From contig MU839152.1 of assembly GCA_030685235.1 (NCBI GenBank), positions 1 to 64,000 of the forward strand: DNA of 64,000 nucleotides. The letters run 5' to 3'. The notes beneath the pieces are model-generated. The model was not told where the DNA came from and made no database searches. It saw only the letters and a list, made by a program, of their open reading frames with translations. Position 1 is the first letter of the stretch, and the number at the start of each line of letters is the position of its first letter. The position numbers and the translations under genes were made by a program. Of the stretch, positions 45,319 through 56,859 are shown one piece after another. This DNA comes from Copromyces sp. CBS 386.78 (Eukaryota > Ascomycota > Sordariomycetes > Sordariales > Sordariaceae).

Positions 45319-46693
45319 TTACTCCATGATGCGGGTAATGATACCGGTGGCGACGGTACGGCCACCCTCACGGACGGTGATACGCTGACCGGCCTCGACG
45401 GCGATGGGGTGGCAGAGAGTGGCAACCAACTCGATGTTGTCACCGGGCTGGACAATCTTGGAGTCGGCATCCTCGGTACCCTCGGGGAAGGTGAGCGAGA
45501 CGGACTCATCGGCGGAGCGGATGTACATCTGGGGGCGGTAGTTGGCCTGGAAGCCGGTGTGGCGACCACCTTCCTCCTTGGAGAGGACGTAGAGGGAGAC
45601 GAGGAACTTGGTGTGGGCCTTGACGGAGCCGGGGGCGACGACGACCATGCCGCGCTTGATGTCCTCACGGCGGATACCACGGAGGAGGAGACCGGAATTG
45701 TCACCGGCACGGGACTCCTCGCAGGACTTCTTGAAGGTCTCGATATCGGTGACCTTGGTCTTGATGATCTCGGTGCCCTTGCCGACAATCTCGACTTCCT
45801 GGTCGCGCTTGAGGGTACCACGCTCGACACGGCCAGAGGCGACGGTACCACGGCCGGCGATGGAGAAGACATCCTCAACGGACATGAGGAAGGGCTTGTC
45901 GAGGTCACGCTCGGGGGTAGGGATCCACTCGTCGACGGCCTGCATGAGGGCATCGATCTTCTCAACACCGATTTCGGGGCGCTTGCCATCGAGGGCGCAG
46001 AGGGCGGAACCCATGATGACGGGGGTCTCATCACCGTCGAAGCCGTAGCTGGAGAGAAGCTCACGCATCTCCATCTCGACGAGCTCCAACATCTCGGGGT
46101 CGTCAATGGCGTCGACCTTGTTGACGAAGACGACAATGCGCTGGATACCGACCTGACGGGCGAGGAGCAAGTGCTCACGGGTCTGGGGCATCTGACCATC
46201 GGAAGCGGCGACGACAATGATGGCGCCATCCATGGAGGCGGCACCAGTGATCATGTTCTTGATGTAATCGGCGTGACCAGGGCAGTCGACGTGGGAGTAG
46301 TGGCGGTTCTCGGTCGAGTACTCGATGTGGGCAGTGGAGATGGTGATACCACGCTTGCGCTCCTCGGGAGCCTTGTCAATGGAGCCATAGTCGAGGAAGC
46401 TGGCGAGGCCCTTGTCGGCCTGGCGCTTGGTGATGGCAGCAGAGAGGGTAGTCTACAAGAGGGGGAGGTATATAGGTCAGTCCTGAAGGTCTTGTGTCTA
46501 GGGAAGATAAATCTATATGTACCTTGCCGTGATCGACGTGACCAATGGTACCAATATTGACGTGAGGCTTGGTACGCTGGAACGAGGCGTAGGAGCGGTT
46601 GAGGATGGGGGACCTCATGGTAATGAGGGGGTTGGTGCTGGCACCGGCCCGGGCCGCCCTCATGAAGGGGGCGATCGTCCTGAGAATCGACAT
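45319..46693 (-). CDS. tuf1: mitochondrial translation elongation factor Tu
   Basis: This GTPase delivers aminoacyl-tRNA to the mitochondrial ribosome. Two exons (46693-46523 and 46452-45319) give 434 residues. The N-terminus is a mitochondrial presequence ([20 protein letters not shown], Arg-rich, no acidic residue), and the mature protein starts around [19 protein letters not shown]1 is GHVDHGKT with the intron lying exactly between Lys and Thr. G3 is DCPGH and G4 is NKVD. Domains 2 and 3 follow with [13 protein letters not shown] and the C-terminal [14 protein letters not shown]. The product closely resembles bacterial and mitochondrial EF-Tu rather than eEF1A. Its highly biased codon use generates long, meaningless open frames on both strands. 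Confidence 0.96.
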
Positions 46694-49200
46694 GTTGAAG
46701 GTATCCGCAAAAACACACACAAGGAATGAGCGGAGGAGTTGAAAGGAGAGCGAGCCAACAGAACCTCAGACGATACGAGGAGTGCTGGATAGGAAACCTT
46801 CGACCTGGGGAAAATATTTGGCTCGATCCAAAATTTTGGACCTGTCGCGCATGGGCCCATTGCCATGCCAAGACCTACTTTTCCCTATCGTGCGGGGCAG
46901 TTTTGGAGCGCACAAAGTGCTTTGCGAACCGTGCACGCCGCGCTTCTCCGCCGTGATCGAGATTAGCGGAACTGTTTGCCGTTCCAGTCCGAACTTCATC
47001 TTGAACAAAACCACCAGTTCAGGGGCATCCAACTGATTGGTACTTTTTCGTCTCCATCTACAACTTCATCTTTTTCCCCGATCTTACTCTCATTCTACGG
47101 CCATCCTCCCTGCTGCAAATGTTATCAATTTTGTGCCTTCATATGTTTCTTCGTTCCCCTACATCGAGCACACTCGCGCCTCTTTTTCGCTCATCTCCAT
47201 GATCTCAGGCGGCTGCGCACCTTTACGGTTTGGTGATAGCATCAAAGTGGAGTGTGGAGACACTTTTACTAACACTGCGGGTACAGCTTCCCCAGACTCA
47301 AATGAGACTATTGTGCCTTTGAGCGAACTTCATGCCTTCCCTCGGTTCATCCATGTGCCTCCAGAGCCCGTTCATCAAAGATGCCTGAGTAGGACATCAC
47401 CGCATGTTTTTTTTTTGCTTTCCGACATTTTTCAGTGCGCAAAAAGTTGAGAATCCTGGAAACGTCTGGCAATTGTCTGAAAAACACAACAATCATAGCA
47501 CACTTGACCCTCGCCAGATCATGGTCACCAAGGCGAGATAACAAACGGGGTCTTCTACCCCAAGTATGGGGCGTGGTTATTGTCTTTCACATGTTTATCA
47601 GGATCCGTGCAGTCGAGTTGATGCTTGGAAGAGCTAGGGCCAAAGTTGGAGAAGAACGGACAAGTCCAAACGCCGATGGACTGTGGACGTTGCTTGGGTC
47701 TGGTGGAAACTGAGATCCCCGAGGTTACGGCTTATATAGCCAGCTGGAACTACACCACGACATGGGGCCATAATCAGAACTGCATACCAACAGATTGGTA
47801 TAGCTCTGCACGGATCGTCTCCTTGACCTTTGGGTCAAATTCGACAGACATTGGAGAAAGCTGCGCAAGGGCGGCATTGTCTGAAGGGAAAGACCAGATC
47901 GAACAGTCAACTTGACCGAAGACGATATGTGTATCTCTTTGCCATATATGAGAGGACCCCATTTGCTTGCGCGTCCAAACTCGCTCAACTCAGCGACTCA
48001 GACGTCAGTCTTCAGGACGATACGATGGCTCTCACATTGGCGGCCTGTCTGATCTTCTCGTCGGCATCCATCAATCAGCATCGAGCTCCGTGTTCAAGGG
48101 GTACTTCGCTTGCATGAGCCACGATGTCTCCTTTGGTACACCTTATCATCGTGGTTGGTGTTTTACATTGCCGCCTATTGTGACAGAGAGTCTCGGTCCG
48201 TATCAGGGGCACGGTAGATTCTGTTACAGATCCCAGGTAGCATTGCAACCCCTGTCCCCAGGTCTCTCTACGTTGCAAATGCCCGATCTCCTAAACAAGC
48301 CTTTGACCCCGGCGGCTCAGCAAAGCTTCTTCAACAGCCTCCGTGCTTGGCTCGAGGTCTGATCGTGACGAGCGAGGGTTATCACAGACTTCGGGGTCGG
48401 TAGCATTGTCAGGGAGCCAGTACTCCGTAGTCTAGATGTTGCAGAGCGCCTAGAACCTTATCTTTCGGACATCTCTCAAATGCCGCTCGGAACTCTTGGC
48501 AGGTCTCAAGTATGACGGACCTGGTCCCTATACCGAGCGGAACTACGACACTATCCTCCATCATTCTGGAATTCGACGATACTCACTGGCACTCTCCAGA
48601 GCCGCTCTCCTGAGATCGTCTCAACTCCTCTGGTACTGCATCGTCTTGGCATCTTTATTCCCCTTAGACTTTCCTCGCGTTGCCTTTCTCGTCGACCATT
48701 CGCCTCCATGAACACTCAAGAGTCAGCCGCCATTATACCCCATGCTGGTGTTTGTTGGCCCTTACAGGAGCTTTCCAGTGGTTAGGACATCCCTCATGGC
48801 TCGCTAGTAATCCTTTAGGTGTAGGTGATCAGTCTGACTTGGCGTTTCAAAGAGCTATGTCGTAGTCTCCTGTCACTCAGGATGATGGCGCTTCTAGATC
48901 AAGTTACGGCAGTGATGAGGTCCAGAAGGGCAGCAAGTCGTCCTAGGCCTTCGTCATTGTCGTAAGTTTATCTATAAAGATCACTTCTCGGCGTCTTCTC
49001 TGTTGCCTTTCTGCGTCATCATCCATCAGCAACGCTCGGCCTTCCAGTTTCTTCCTTCATCCTTCACTCGGTATTCTCATTCTCATACGCTGGTCGTAGT
49101 CGCTGGTCGCATATTCTTTTTATTATCCTAATATCTTTCTTTTATTCACAACCGAGTTCTACAAGCAAGTCCCTGGTGGTCTTCCCTGCAATCCTTCAAA
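46694..49200. other. 2.5-kb interval without a confident gene; possible gene relics
   Basis: The first few hundred bases are the tuf1 promoter. Plus-strand stretches at about 47196-47390 (GGCAPLRFGDSIKVECGDTF...), 47708-47911 and 48000-48362 (FACMSHDVSFGTPYHRGWCF...) look protein-like. They cannot be joined into one frame and are followed by stops and frame changes to about 48900. They could be a pseudogene or a fast-evolving multi-exon gene that I cannot resolve. I recognise no domain. Confidence 0.4.
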
Positions 49201-50432
49201 ATGGTGAAATACTCCTTCGTCATGTTCGCCGGCCTGGCTGCCGCTCTTCCGCTTAACATCAACTTGGGGGCGTACTCGCCCGCCTTGGTAGTCGGTAAGT
49301 CACCAGCACCCTCCCCTGGGGCACCAGACACATGCTCCCCATCAGACACACAGCGACTAACGAGGAGAACAGGTGATGGTGAAATAAGCTTCGGAGGTAA
49401 ACAGGATGTCTCGCAACTGATCAACGCACTTGAAGGCGCTGCGGTTAACGCTGCCGCAGGTGCTGCTTCCAACGCCGCTGTGGCTCCCGAGGAAAAGAAG
49501 CCAGTCCAGGCTGCCGCCGCCGCTCCTCCCGCTGCTCCTGCCGCTGTTCCCACCGTTGCTCCTTCTTCGCCGGTGGTGATTCCCAGCACACCCGCACCGG
49601 TGATCGACGACAGCAACGCTCCCAAGATTGACCCAACTCTTGCCCAACAAGTGAGTACCTTACCCTACCTTACCACTGCCGGTCAAGGACGTTAAAAGCT
49701 GATGATAAGAACCCTGCGGTAAAGGCCCAGTCCATCTCGGGCCTCCAAGGCATGGGGAAGAAGTCGATTGCCCCTCGCGCTGAGCCGTGCGAGGACACGG
49801 ATGAGGCAGAAGAGACGGCACCTCTAGAAAAGGCTAAGAGAGATCTTGCCGGGTTCGACAGGGCGCTCAAGTTCTCGGAGGCTGCCTTGACTAAGGGCCC
49901 CAAGGTCCAGCTTGGTACTGGTGCTGAGGGATCGGGCGTGGGCATTATTGTGGATAATAATGCTAGTACTCGTAAGTTTCTGACTGACCTAGCTCTATTT
50001 CCGTTGATGATACCTAAGGATAAATACTGACGATGAGCGTTTATAGAACCCGCTGCTGTCGAGAAGAAGAAGCGCGACGCCGATGAGACCACCGCCCTGA
50101 AACGCAGGACGAAGGTCACGACTATGTATGTCCGGAGAGGTATTCCGGCTTGTAAGTTCTCCGCCCACCCTCTTTCCTCTCCTTCTCCCGGATCCCAAGA
50201 CTAACATCTTCCCACAGCTCTCCAACAAAACCCTGAAATCGTAGCCCGTGAGGTCGTCCACTCTTATATCGCCAACGTACCCATCAAGTTCGCCAAGCGC
50301 GATACTACTTCTACTGAGGCAAAGCGAGACACTATTGATGCCGTTAACTTGAACGTTGACACCAGCAATGAGGGAGTCACGATGACGTTTGTCGAGACAT
50401 TGGATGATGAGGAGGTTGAGGATGAGGAGTAG
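49201..50432 (+). CDS. secreted protein with dibasic (Kex2-like) sites, function unknown
   Basis: I do not recognise a family. Five exons are inferred: 49201-49294, 49373-49650, 49710-49971, 50047-50151 and 50218-50432, giving 317 residues. All introns are GT-AG with in-frame joins. The N-terminus is a signal peptide (MVKYSFVMFAGLAAALPL). An Ala/Pro-rich low-complexity stretch follows (about residues 65-110: AAAAPPAAPAAVPTVAP). The C-terminal half carries KR dipeptides at about 166, 219, 230 (KRR), 275 and 282, the last two eight residues apart (AKRDTTSTEAKRDTIDAV). It ends in an acidic tail (DDEEVEDEE). This resembles fungal Kex2-processed secreted proteins but could equally be a cell-wall or effector-like protein. 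Intron 1 (78 nt) has no stop and keeps frame if retained. Confidence 0.72.
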
Positions 50433-51450
50433 ACGAGGGACTGGAAACTGGGATGAATGAATGAACATGGCCACTTGAGGAACGATGAAAAGAATAAGGA
50501 AACTTGAAGTATGATACTTGGGATATACGCATGGATAATGATCTGGGAAAATAAATGAGGAGTTGTGGATATCCATGCATGTTATTAGGCGTTTGGTTGC
50601 GGGTTGTGCATGGGAGTATTTGGTTGTTTCGTTTAGTTTTACGAAAGGTTCGAAGGAACAAATATCTGGGACACATTTCTTTGGATTTCAATCTCTCGGT
50701 TTTGACGTCGATTCAGTTTGATTACGGGAAACAAATGTCAGAATTTAATCCCGGCAAAAGACAAACTAAAAAAAAAAAAAAAAAAAAAGTCCCCTCCAAC
50801 GATGTAAGGTGTGCAAAGAAAACATAAATGACACAAAAAAAGTTTTGGCGTGGAGTTGGTTTTTAGTCTTCCTCAATTAACATTACGCGGTTTATCTGGT
50901 AGTAGTGTCTCTGAGAGAGCCTATAAGTATGTACAGTGACCCTCTTCTAGCTGGTTTGTACCAATCAAGACTTGCTTGCTCTCCATGTCCATCCGTCCCG
51001 GGGGTATCTTGGTTCCTGTGATTTTCCTGTGTATGTGAAAATCCTCTTTATCTCAACCCTGCCTTCTCCTTCTTCTTCTTCTTCTTCTTCTTCAAATCGG
51101 CGTGACGTGTGATTTCTGATACATGGCTTTGTATATTTTCCCAACGAAAGCCGGATGATTATTTCCGTATCAGATCAGCCGTGAGAGGGGTTTGGTTGCC
51201 GTGGAGTAGGTAGGTAGGTTTCGTCCTCCCGCCTGTTCCGCTATTGGTTGCTTCCGATGTATCCGGTCCGGCTGGCTGGCTCTCTTTACTCAAAGTTGAA
51301 GTCGTGAGACCTGTTCTGCTGTTCCTATAATCCACCTTCCTTCCTTCCATTCCTCCATCAGGGTATCTTCCTTGTTTATTATCCAGCTTGGCCATCTTGT
51401 TCCTCCGCTGCCGCCGCATCTTTGAATTTCAAAAAGACTGCTTCCATAAC
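50433..51450. other. convergent 3' region with simple repeats
   Basis: No gene is present. It has an A-run of about 20 near 50769-50788 and a CTT trinucleotide run near 51066-51093. The rest is presumed untranslated sequence of the two converging genes. Confidence 0.55.
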
Positions 51451-52474
51451 CTATCTCCGGTCATAAACATGATCGCCGCTCTGAGGATACTGTCCCATAG
51501 CAATATCCTGTTGTTGCTGACCAAAGCTCATGTCGTACTTGTTATAGTTGTTTCCCTGGTGGGGCGGGCTATAGGGGGTGGTTTGATGTTGCTGCTGGCC
51601 AACGGATGTTTCGTTGTACGGGTTGTAGCTACCGTAAGCACCGGTATTCTCGACACCGCCCACACGGGTCTGCTCCGTCGTGTAACTATCACGAACATCC
51701 GAAGGGCTGACGTGCTCGGGCAGCTTGTTGCTCATCAGGTCGGCGTCGGGGTGAGCGCCACCCTTGCCGCGAAGGCTGGCGAAGAAACCCGGCTTGCGAC
51801 CGGAGCCCGAGGTGTAGTCGTTGGCGGGCGAGGGGCCGTAGCGCTGCTCCTTCTTGCGGTGGCGGACGAGAACGACTTCCATGAAGGGGGAGAGGAAGAA
51901 GAAGACGCTAGAGAGGATCGGGTGTTAGCAATTTTATTTTATTCATCTTCAAAAAATAAATCGATCCTGCAACATGCGAGGGACGGGGGAGAAGGAAAAC
52001 TAACCATCCGATAATCGAGACCGCCAAGCAAGCCGTCTCCATCTTGCAAGCATGGTGCAAGCTAGGAAGGATAGTGAAGCCGCCATGGCCGTTATCGACA
52101 ACGTTGGTGTCGGCGTTGCCCTTGCCATAGGGAGTGTCGACGATGCCCTCGCAGGAGTTGGCGCCGTTCTTGTTGCGGATGGCGACATAAATAAGAGCAC
52201 CAGCGCAGCAGACGTCAACCACCATCATGATGAAGGAGAAGAACGGCTGGCCGGGGATGCAGCATAGTAGCAAGATGGTGAGCAGGGTGTATGCGGTGAT
52301 ACCGCCCGAGATACCCTCAACGGCGCGCAGGTGGACGTCAATATGGAGGCCGTGGTTGGCCATGGTGGCCAACCAGTAAGAGGTGAGGGCGAGCACCGTG
52401 GCGGCACAGCCGAACTGGATGCCGCGGATGGTGCCCTGCAGGCCCCGGAGGAAGAGGCCCGTCTTTGCGCCCAT
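51451..52474 (-). CDS. four-helix MARVEL-like membrane protein
   Basis: Two exons (52474-52005 and 51907-51451) give 308 residues. The N-terminal half has four predicted transmembrane helices (about residues 14-36, 50-72, 77-97 and 146-168), a short lumenal/extracellular loop with two Cys (SCEGIV, HACKME) and the charged start MGAKTGLFLRG. This layout fits fungal MARVEL-domain (membrane-associating) proteins of the plasma membrane or vesicles. After RHRKKEQR the C-terminal 125 residues form a hydrophilic Gln/Tyr/Gly/Ser-rich cytosolic tail (YNPYNE, QQQHQTT, FGQQQQD), probably disordered. The intron splits a Cys codon in the fourth helix. The specific function is unknown. The family assignment rests on topology and general resemblance. 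Confidence 0.75.
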
Positions 52475-54340
52475 GATTTGAGATATGAAGTGTGTTTTCG
52501 GTTGACTGCTCGCTTCCGCTAGGTTTCACTCAAGGTCGAGGGGGGAGGGGGGGGAGGCGGGAGCCGGTCGTCTTCGGGGATGAATGTGGTTATATGATAT
52601 GTTGGAGGATGGTGTAAAAGTCGAAGATGCTGTTAAAGTAAGGTTTGGGAATGCTTCCCTCGTCCTGTTTATTTCTCTGGGGTATCGCAATCTGCGGTGT
52701 GGGTTTGTCGTGGAACTGGTGGGTCTGTTCGTTTTTTTTCGTTCTTGGGCGGTTGAAGAGAAGGCAGCTGGGCAGAAAGGATCAGGGGTCCTTGTAAGCG
52801 AAGCCAAGGAGGCTGGAGGGCCACCGGCTTCGAGTTCGGATGGATCTTAGAAGTGGATGTCGCAGGTGGCACACTTTTCTGCAGCGATTATTGCGTGACC
52901 GGTGAAAGGGGGAATGATCCGTTGGAAACTCCAAGAAGTGCCCGGTTTAGAACTGCCGAATGTGACCAGACAAAGAGTTTATACGTAATTCAAGAAACTG
53001 CACCAACGAGAGGTGATCTTTTTGCAATGGGAGGTTCAGGAAGTTGCCTGAAATCGAATGATAGGTCAGATAAAGGTGCGTTACGTTGAGAATCCTGGAA
53101 GTTACACGAGGCCTCGAACGGTCCCCGTCTGCGAGGTTACCTCTATCTAGTCGTCTGACCGAGCAACAACACTTCCGAGTTGCAACACGAACTCCAAGAT
53201 GTTCGACACATGACAGCCTCAGCTCTGCAAAAACGCCTATCTGGCGGGTCAATTGAGTTCTTTTCTTGCCATTCGAGCCATTCAGTCGTCTAAGCCACCA
53301 CTGCGAAGCTGTTCAGAGCCCTTCTTTGCCCCTGAAAATTATCTCGAGCTCGCTAATTTGACGGTGGACGGCCGATCACAAAGTGGTTCCGCCCCCGATG
53401 CGCCGCTGAATGACGAGCCGTGGTCTGCCAGCCACAGATCAGTTCCAAAGGGTCCATTAATGACTGGAACCCTGCATGACATCAAGGTGTGGAGAGGCCG
53501 AGTGAGGTTGTTGTCCAATCACAAGCCCATTCATTCAACCGTGCCGCTTCTTTGAGCAACGCCACTGTGGCAGGATGGCTGTGCCACACTAGGACACGCA
53601 GCGTCTTTTCTTCGGTGCAGCTTGTGCTTCTTTCTACCCATCAACAGAGGGCAATCACATGGCATCCGAAACCTTTCAACGTGGGAAAAGGCGGGACGTG
53701 TGAAACGCGCAAAGGCTTTGTTAAGCTTTTATATCCCGTCTGCCCGTACCTAAACATACCGACAATTTGCGGTGACCGCAAGGAGAACTGTCACACCGTC
53801 AGTCTGGCCCAGTCAGTCTTGAATTTCGCCCATACCCCTTGTCGGAATAGCTCCATCGGCAGTGCCGGAACTCGGGATGGTGTCGAACGTTCTCCTGCCA
53901 AGAAACCAGGAACCATGCAGTTCCGATTAAGCTTATCTGCGTTCTCAAGCTCCGGCCCCCTCGACGCTCACTCGGTCTGTTCGCCTTAAACAATTCGCGG
54001 CCCAGGTATTAAATAAGTTTCCAGAGGGTCGTAGAGCTTCCGGTTGACGAAGATAAGATGACTTGCCGAGTTATCCCGGTATCCCGCAAGCGCTTGAGGT
54101 GGGGTCCTGCCCGACTCCATATGCTGACGATAAACGCGCGGCGAGGATGAACAAGAAAGACACATTGACTTTTAGATCAGAGCTGGATTACATCGGCTGT
54201 CCTCGAAGACTTGGTTCTGAATTAGAAGTCTGCTCAACACGAGACAAACAGACACCTCCTCCAGAACACCCGGTTCACACTTCCCGTCGATGGAAGTATG
54301 AACAGCGACAAGAACGATCTTGCAACATGCTAGTATGGCC
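52475..54340. other. 1.9-kb interval without a recognised gene
   Basis: The right part of this interval abuts the rpl43-like 3' end and the left part is the promoter of the MARVEL-like gene. Open frames up to 166 codons (for example plus 53489-53989) have no recognisable domain or plausible intron extension. Confidence 0.45.
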
Positions 54341-54975
54341 CTAGGCTCGGCCTACCTGGGTGGACGCGATGTCTCGCGGACGTCGTAGCGTCGATCTAGC
54401 AGTGGCGGCGGCAGGTGTACTGTTTATGAACATCAGAATTGGCTAATGACTAAACAGACAATATCGTGCAATCCGACACAGACAGTCGAAACTTACGCGA
54501 GCATGTAAGCGCCGCCGCTTAGGATTTTAGCACATTCTTGTCCATGGCATTTCCAGATGCCAAAAGAAACTCGCTTGACCGTGTTTGTGCCGCAGAAAGC
54601 GCTGTCTTGAGGGTTGAAGTTAGCGACCGCTTCGGTGGAATGCGAAGCATCTCTGTTGGTCGAAGACAAGACCGTCCCATTGTCGAGATAGGAAGCAGAG
54701 TGGAAACACGAACCAGGTATAGCGAGCGTGCTGGCCGATTTCAACTCGCTTGCACTGCTTTCTTAAGGAGGAGCCATAGCTGGAGTAACAACGTTCAGTT
54801 CCTCTTCGTCTGGAGAAGGGAGCAGTGAAGAAAGTTCCTCAAAAAAGGAAGCCAATGACCTTACCGGGTGCCATATTTGCCGGAAATTCCAACCTCTGTT
54901 GAGGGTCAGTCAGCAATGTCCGCGAGCGTGGCAAGATCATTGATGGTGGTACATACTGACGGTGTGCTTGGCCAT
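54341..54975 (-). CDS. rpl43: divergent ribosomal protein L43 (eL43/L37a) with altered zinc knuckle
   Basis: Five exons (54975-54957, 54895-54865, 54779-54714, 54601-54497 and 54419-54341) join in frame to 99 residues, close to the usual 92. The product reads MAKHTVKVGISGKYGTR, YGSSLRKQCKRVEIGQHARYT, then CAFCGTNTVKRVSFGIWKC, then GGAYMLATPAAATARSTLRR: the eL43 family along its whole length. All four introns are GT-AG and every junction falls within a conserved block, so this is an intact, spliceable gene. It is strongly diverged for a ribosomal protein, with non-basic changes in the N-terminal KRTKK segment and an extended QVGRA end. The second zinc pair is C-x4-C (CHGQEC), not C-x2-C. It may be a degenerating or specialised paralogue of the normal gene expected elsewhere. 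Confidence 0.82.
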
Positions 54976-55785
54976 CTTGATGGTTCTGTTTCCAAACTGC
55001 AATTTGCCTGCGAGTTTCTTGAATCTTGCGAACCAAACACACTGTGAGAATTGGTTGCGTTCAATGCTGGCGAGCGGGCGGGGGACGGCTGCGATCTGGG
55101 AGTGAAGAAGAGATCAAGGAAATAATTGAACGAAAAGACAAGACATGACCCCTTGGTAAACAACTCGGAGACTCTGGCAGGCGCGACCTTTACTCGGTCC
55201 GATAGAAGAACACAAGTCAGAAGGGACGGCACGAAGAGCAGCCTGAGCAGTTGGAGGTTGCTTGCGTAGTTCACATCGGGAAAGAACACTGCACAAATGC
55301 GGTACTATGGCAACTCGGTTTTGGAGGTCGAAGTTCAGGTCACAGTCTGCCGGAGACTTGGACTACACGAGAAGGGCAAACCATAGATTCGAGTGCTGTG
55401 GAAAGCTTCTTGTGAGTCGGTTATAAATCCAACCCTGCGATGTGCTGTTGCGCCCAAGCTAAACTGAGTCTATGAACGACTGACCCTAGCTTTGTTTTAC
55501 TGCGTAATTCGCTGTCCCGTATTTCTGAGAGAAGATGGGTAAAGATCCGGACCAGTGCACGGGAAGACGGCCGGTCGATCGGCAATGTCTTGTTTGAATG
55601 ATGTGTTAGCTCCCGTCCCCGGCCCGTGTCCCCGCATTCAATGCTCCGCATTCGTTGTTCGGATCCTCTGGGAGGGAATGCCATTGACCTTGGCAAACAA
55701 CCATTCATCCAGTGACATCGAGTAAGGAGAACTGCAGCCCTCAAAGCATTTTTTTTTTAGCTTGATTGATTGCCTTGTCGGCAAG
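54976..55785. promoter_or_regulatory. divergent 5' region of the L43-like gene and the DUF6454-like gene
   Basis: There are 810 bp between two divergently oriented starts. The part adjacent to 55786 has a T-run (55751-55758) followed by ag, which resembles an intron acceptor, so a non-coding or tiny upstream exon is possible. No other gene is seen. Confidence 0.45.
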
Positions 55786-56859
55786 ATGTTGAGAGCACTT
55801 ACGGTTCTCTCTATGCTCTTCTCCAAACCTCGGGAACCAGCTGGTCTTAACATCACCATCCTTCAACCCGACGTCCCCTTTGTCCCTCACCCTCAGCCAC
55901 TACCCGGCGCTGCTTCCGACGCAACAGAGATCATTCGGCAATTCGTGGAGCTTGATCGTTCAACCAAATGGAATCTTGTTGACAAGATCAAGTTCGAAGG
56001 CGACACCTACGAGCCTGAAGGAATAGTTCGCATCGGCGATGATCGCTACTTCGTCTCGGCCGGTGAATACATTGTTCCGACGGTCAAATACAATGGGACC
56101 ATCAACGGCACGGACCGAACAGCTGGCGAAGGGTTCGCTCATATGATCATCTTTGATGGCAAAGGGAAGCGTATTGCCGACGCCTCAATCTCACAAGCCA
56201 AGTCTCTCGAGGTCTGTGTCCGTCCTTTGCGCAACATGTTCTTATAGTGTTACCACAGCTGACAGCGCGAAAAGTACCACAACGGCGGCATTGACTATGA
56301 TGGAACTTACATCTGGGCTACCCTCTCCCAATACCGTCCAAACACAACAGGAACGCTCGTGAAGATGCGCCCCGATACATTGGTACCAGAGTCCATCCTG
56401 AGTGTCGCAGACCACCAGGGAGGAGCGGTCCATGACACAAAGTCCGGAATTGTGGTCACCTTGAACTGGGGGTCGCGCAAAGCGTCCATCTGGAACAGGC
56501 ACGACAAGCATGTGGCGCCGCCCGAGTTTACTCGACCCAAGGCAGGAGCCAGAAATCCGAGCAGCTTCGTCGACTATCAGGATTGCAAATTCCTTGGTCG
56601 TTACGAGCTCTACGGGATCCGGCCGGTGATGTTATGCTCTGGCGTTGCGGACCTGGCGAACACGCGAATCGGCGGCCTCGCGATAGTGGACATGGAGACT
56701 ATGGTTCCTTTACACGAGGTTCCCGTGACCTTGGTGTCGGAGCTTGGTGCAGCAATGACCAAGAACCCGATGGATGTGGCTGTTGTGGATGGTAAAATGA
56801 GGCTGTACTTCTTGCCCGACGAGAGGAATTCGACACTCTATGTGTACGAGGCGGCTTGA
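55786..56859 (+). CDS. DUF6454-like beta-propeller-type protein
   Basis: Two exons (55786-56211 and 56266-56859) give 339 residues. The intron (gtctgt...gacag) joins KSLE to REKYHNGGIDYDG. Visible motifs include GDxYEPEGIVRIGDDRYFVS, GEGFAHMIIFDGKGKRI, YHNGGIDYDGTYIW, HQGGAVHD and KNPMDVAVVDGKMRLYFLPDE. Repeating Asp/Gly/Trp strand signatures suggest a beta-propeller, as in secreted or periplasmic DUF6454 proteins. That family name is from memory of its sequence pattern and is tentative. The start (MLRALTVLSMLFS) may be a short signal peptide. N-glycosylation sequons (NIT, NGT) support secretion. Biochemical function is unknown. Confidence 0.75.

Noticed and set aside
45409..46560. Long plus-strand open frame of 383 codons opposite the EF-Tu gene
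   Set aside because: It is an antisense by-product of highly biased GNC/GNG codons in tuf1. It has no recognisable domain and the minus strand encodes a fully conserved EF-Tu.
54493..54744. 83-codon minus-strand open frame as an independent gene
   Set aside because: Only its last part is coding, as exon 4 of the L43-like gene. The beginning overlaps exon 3 and intron 3.
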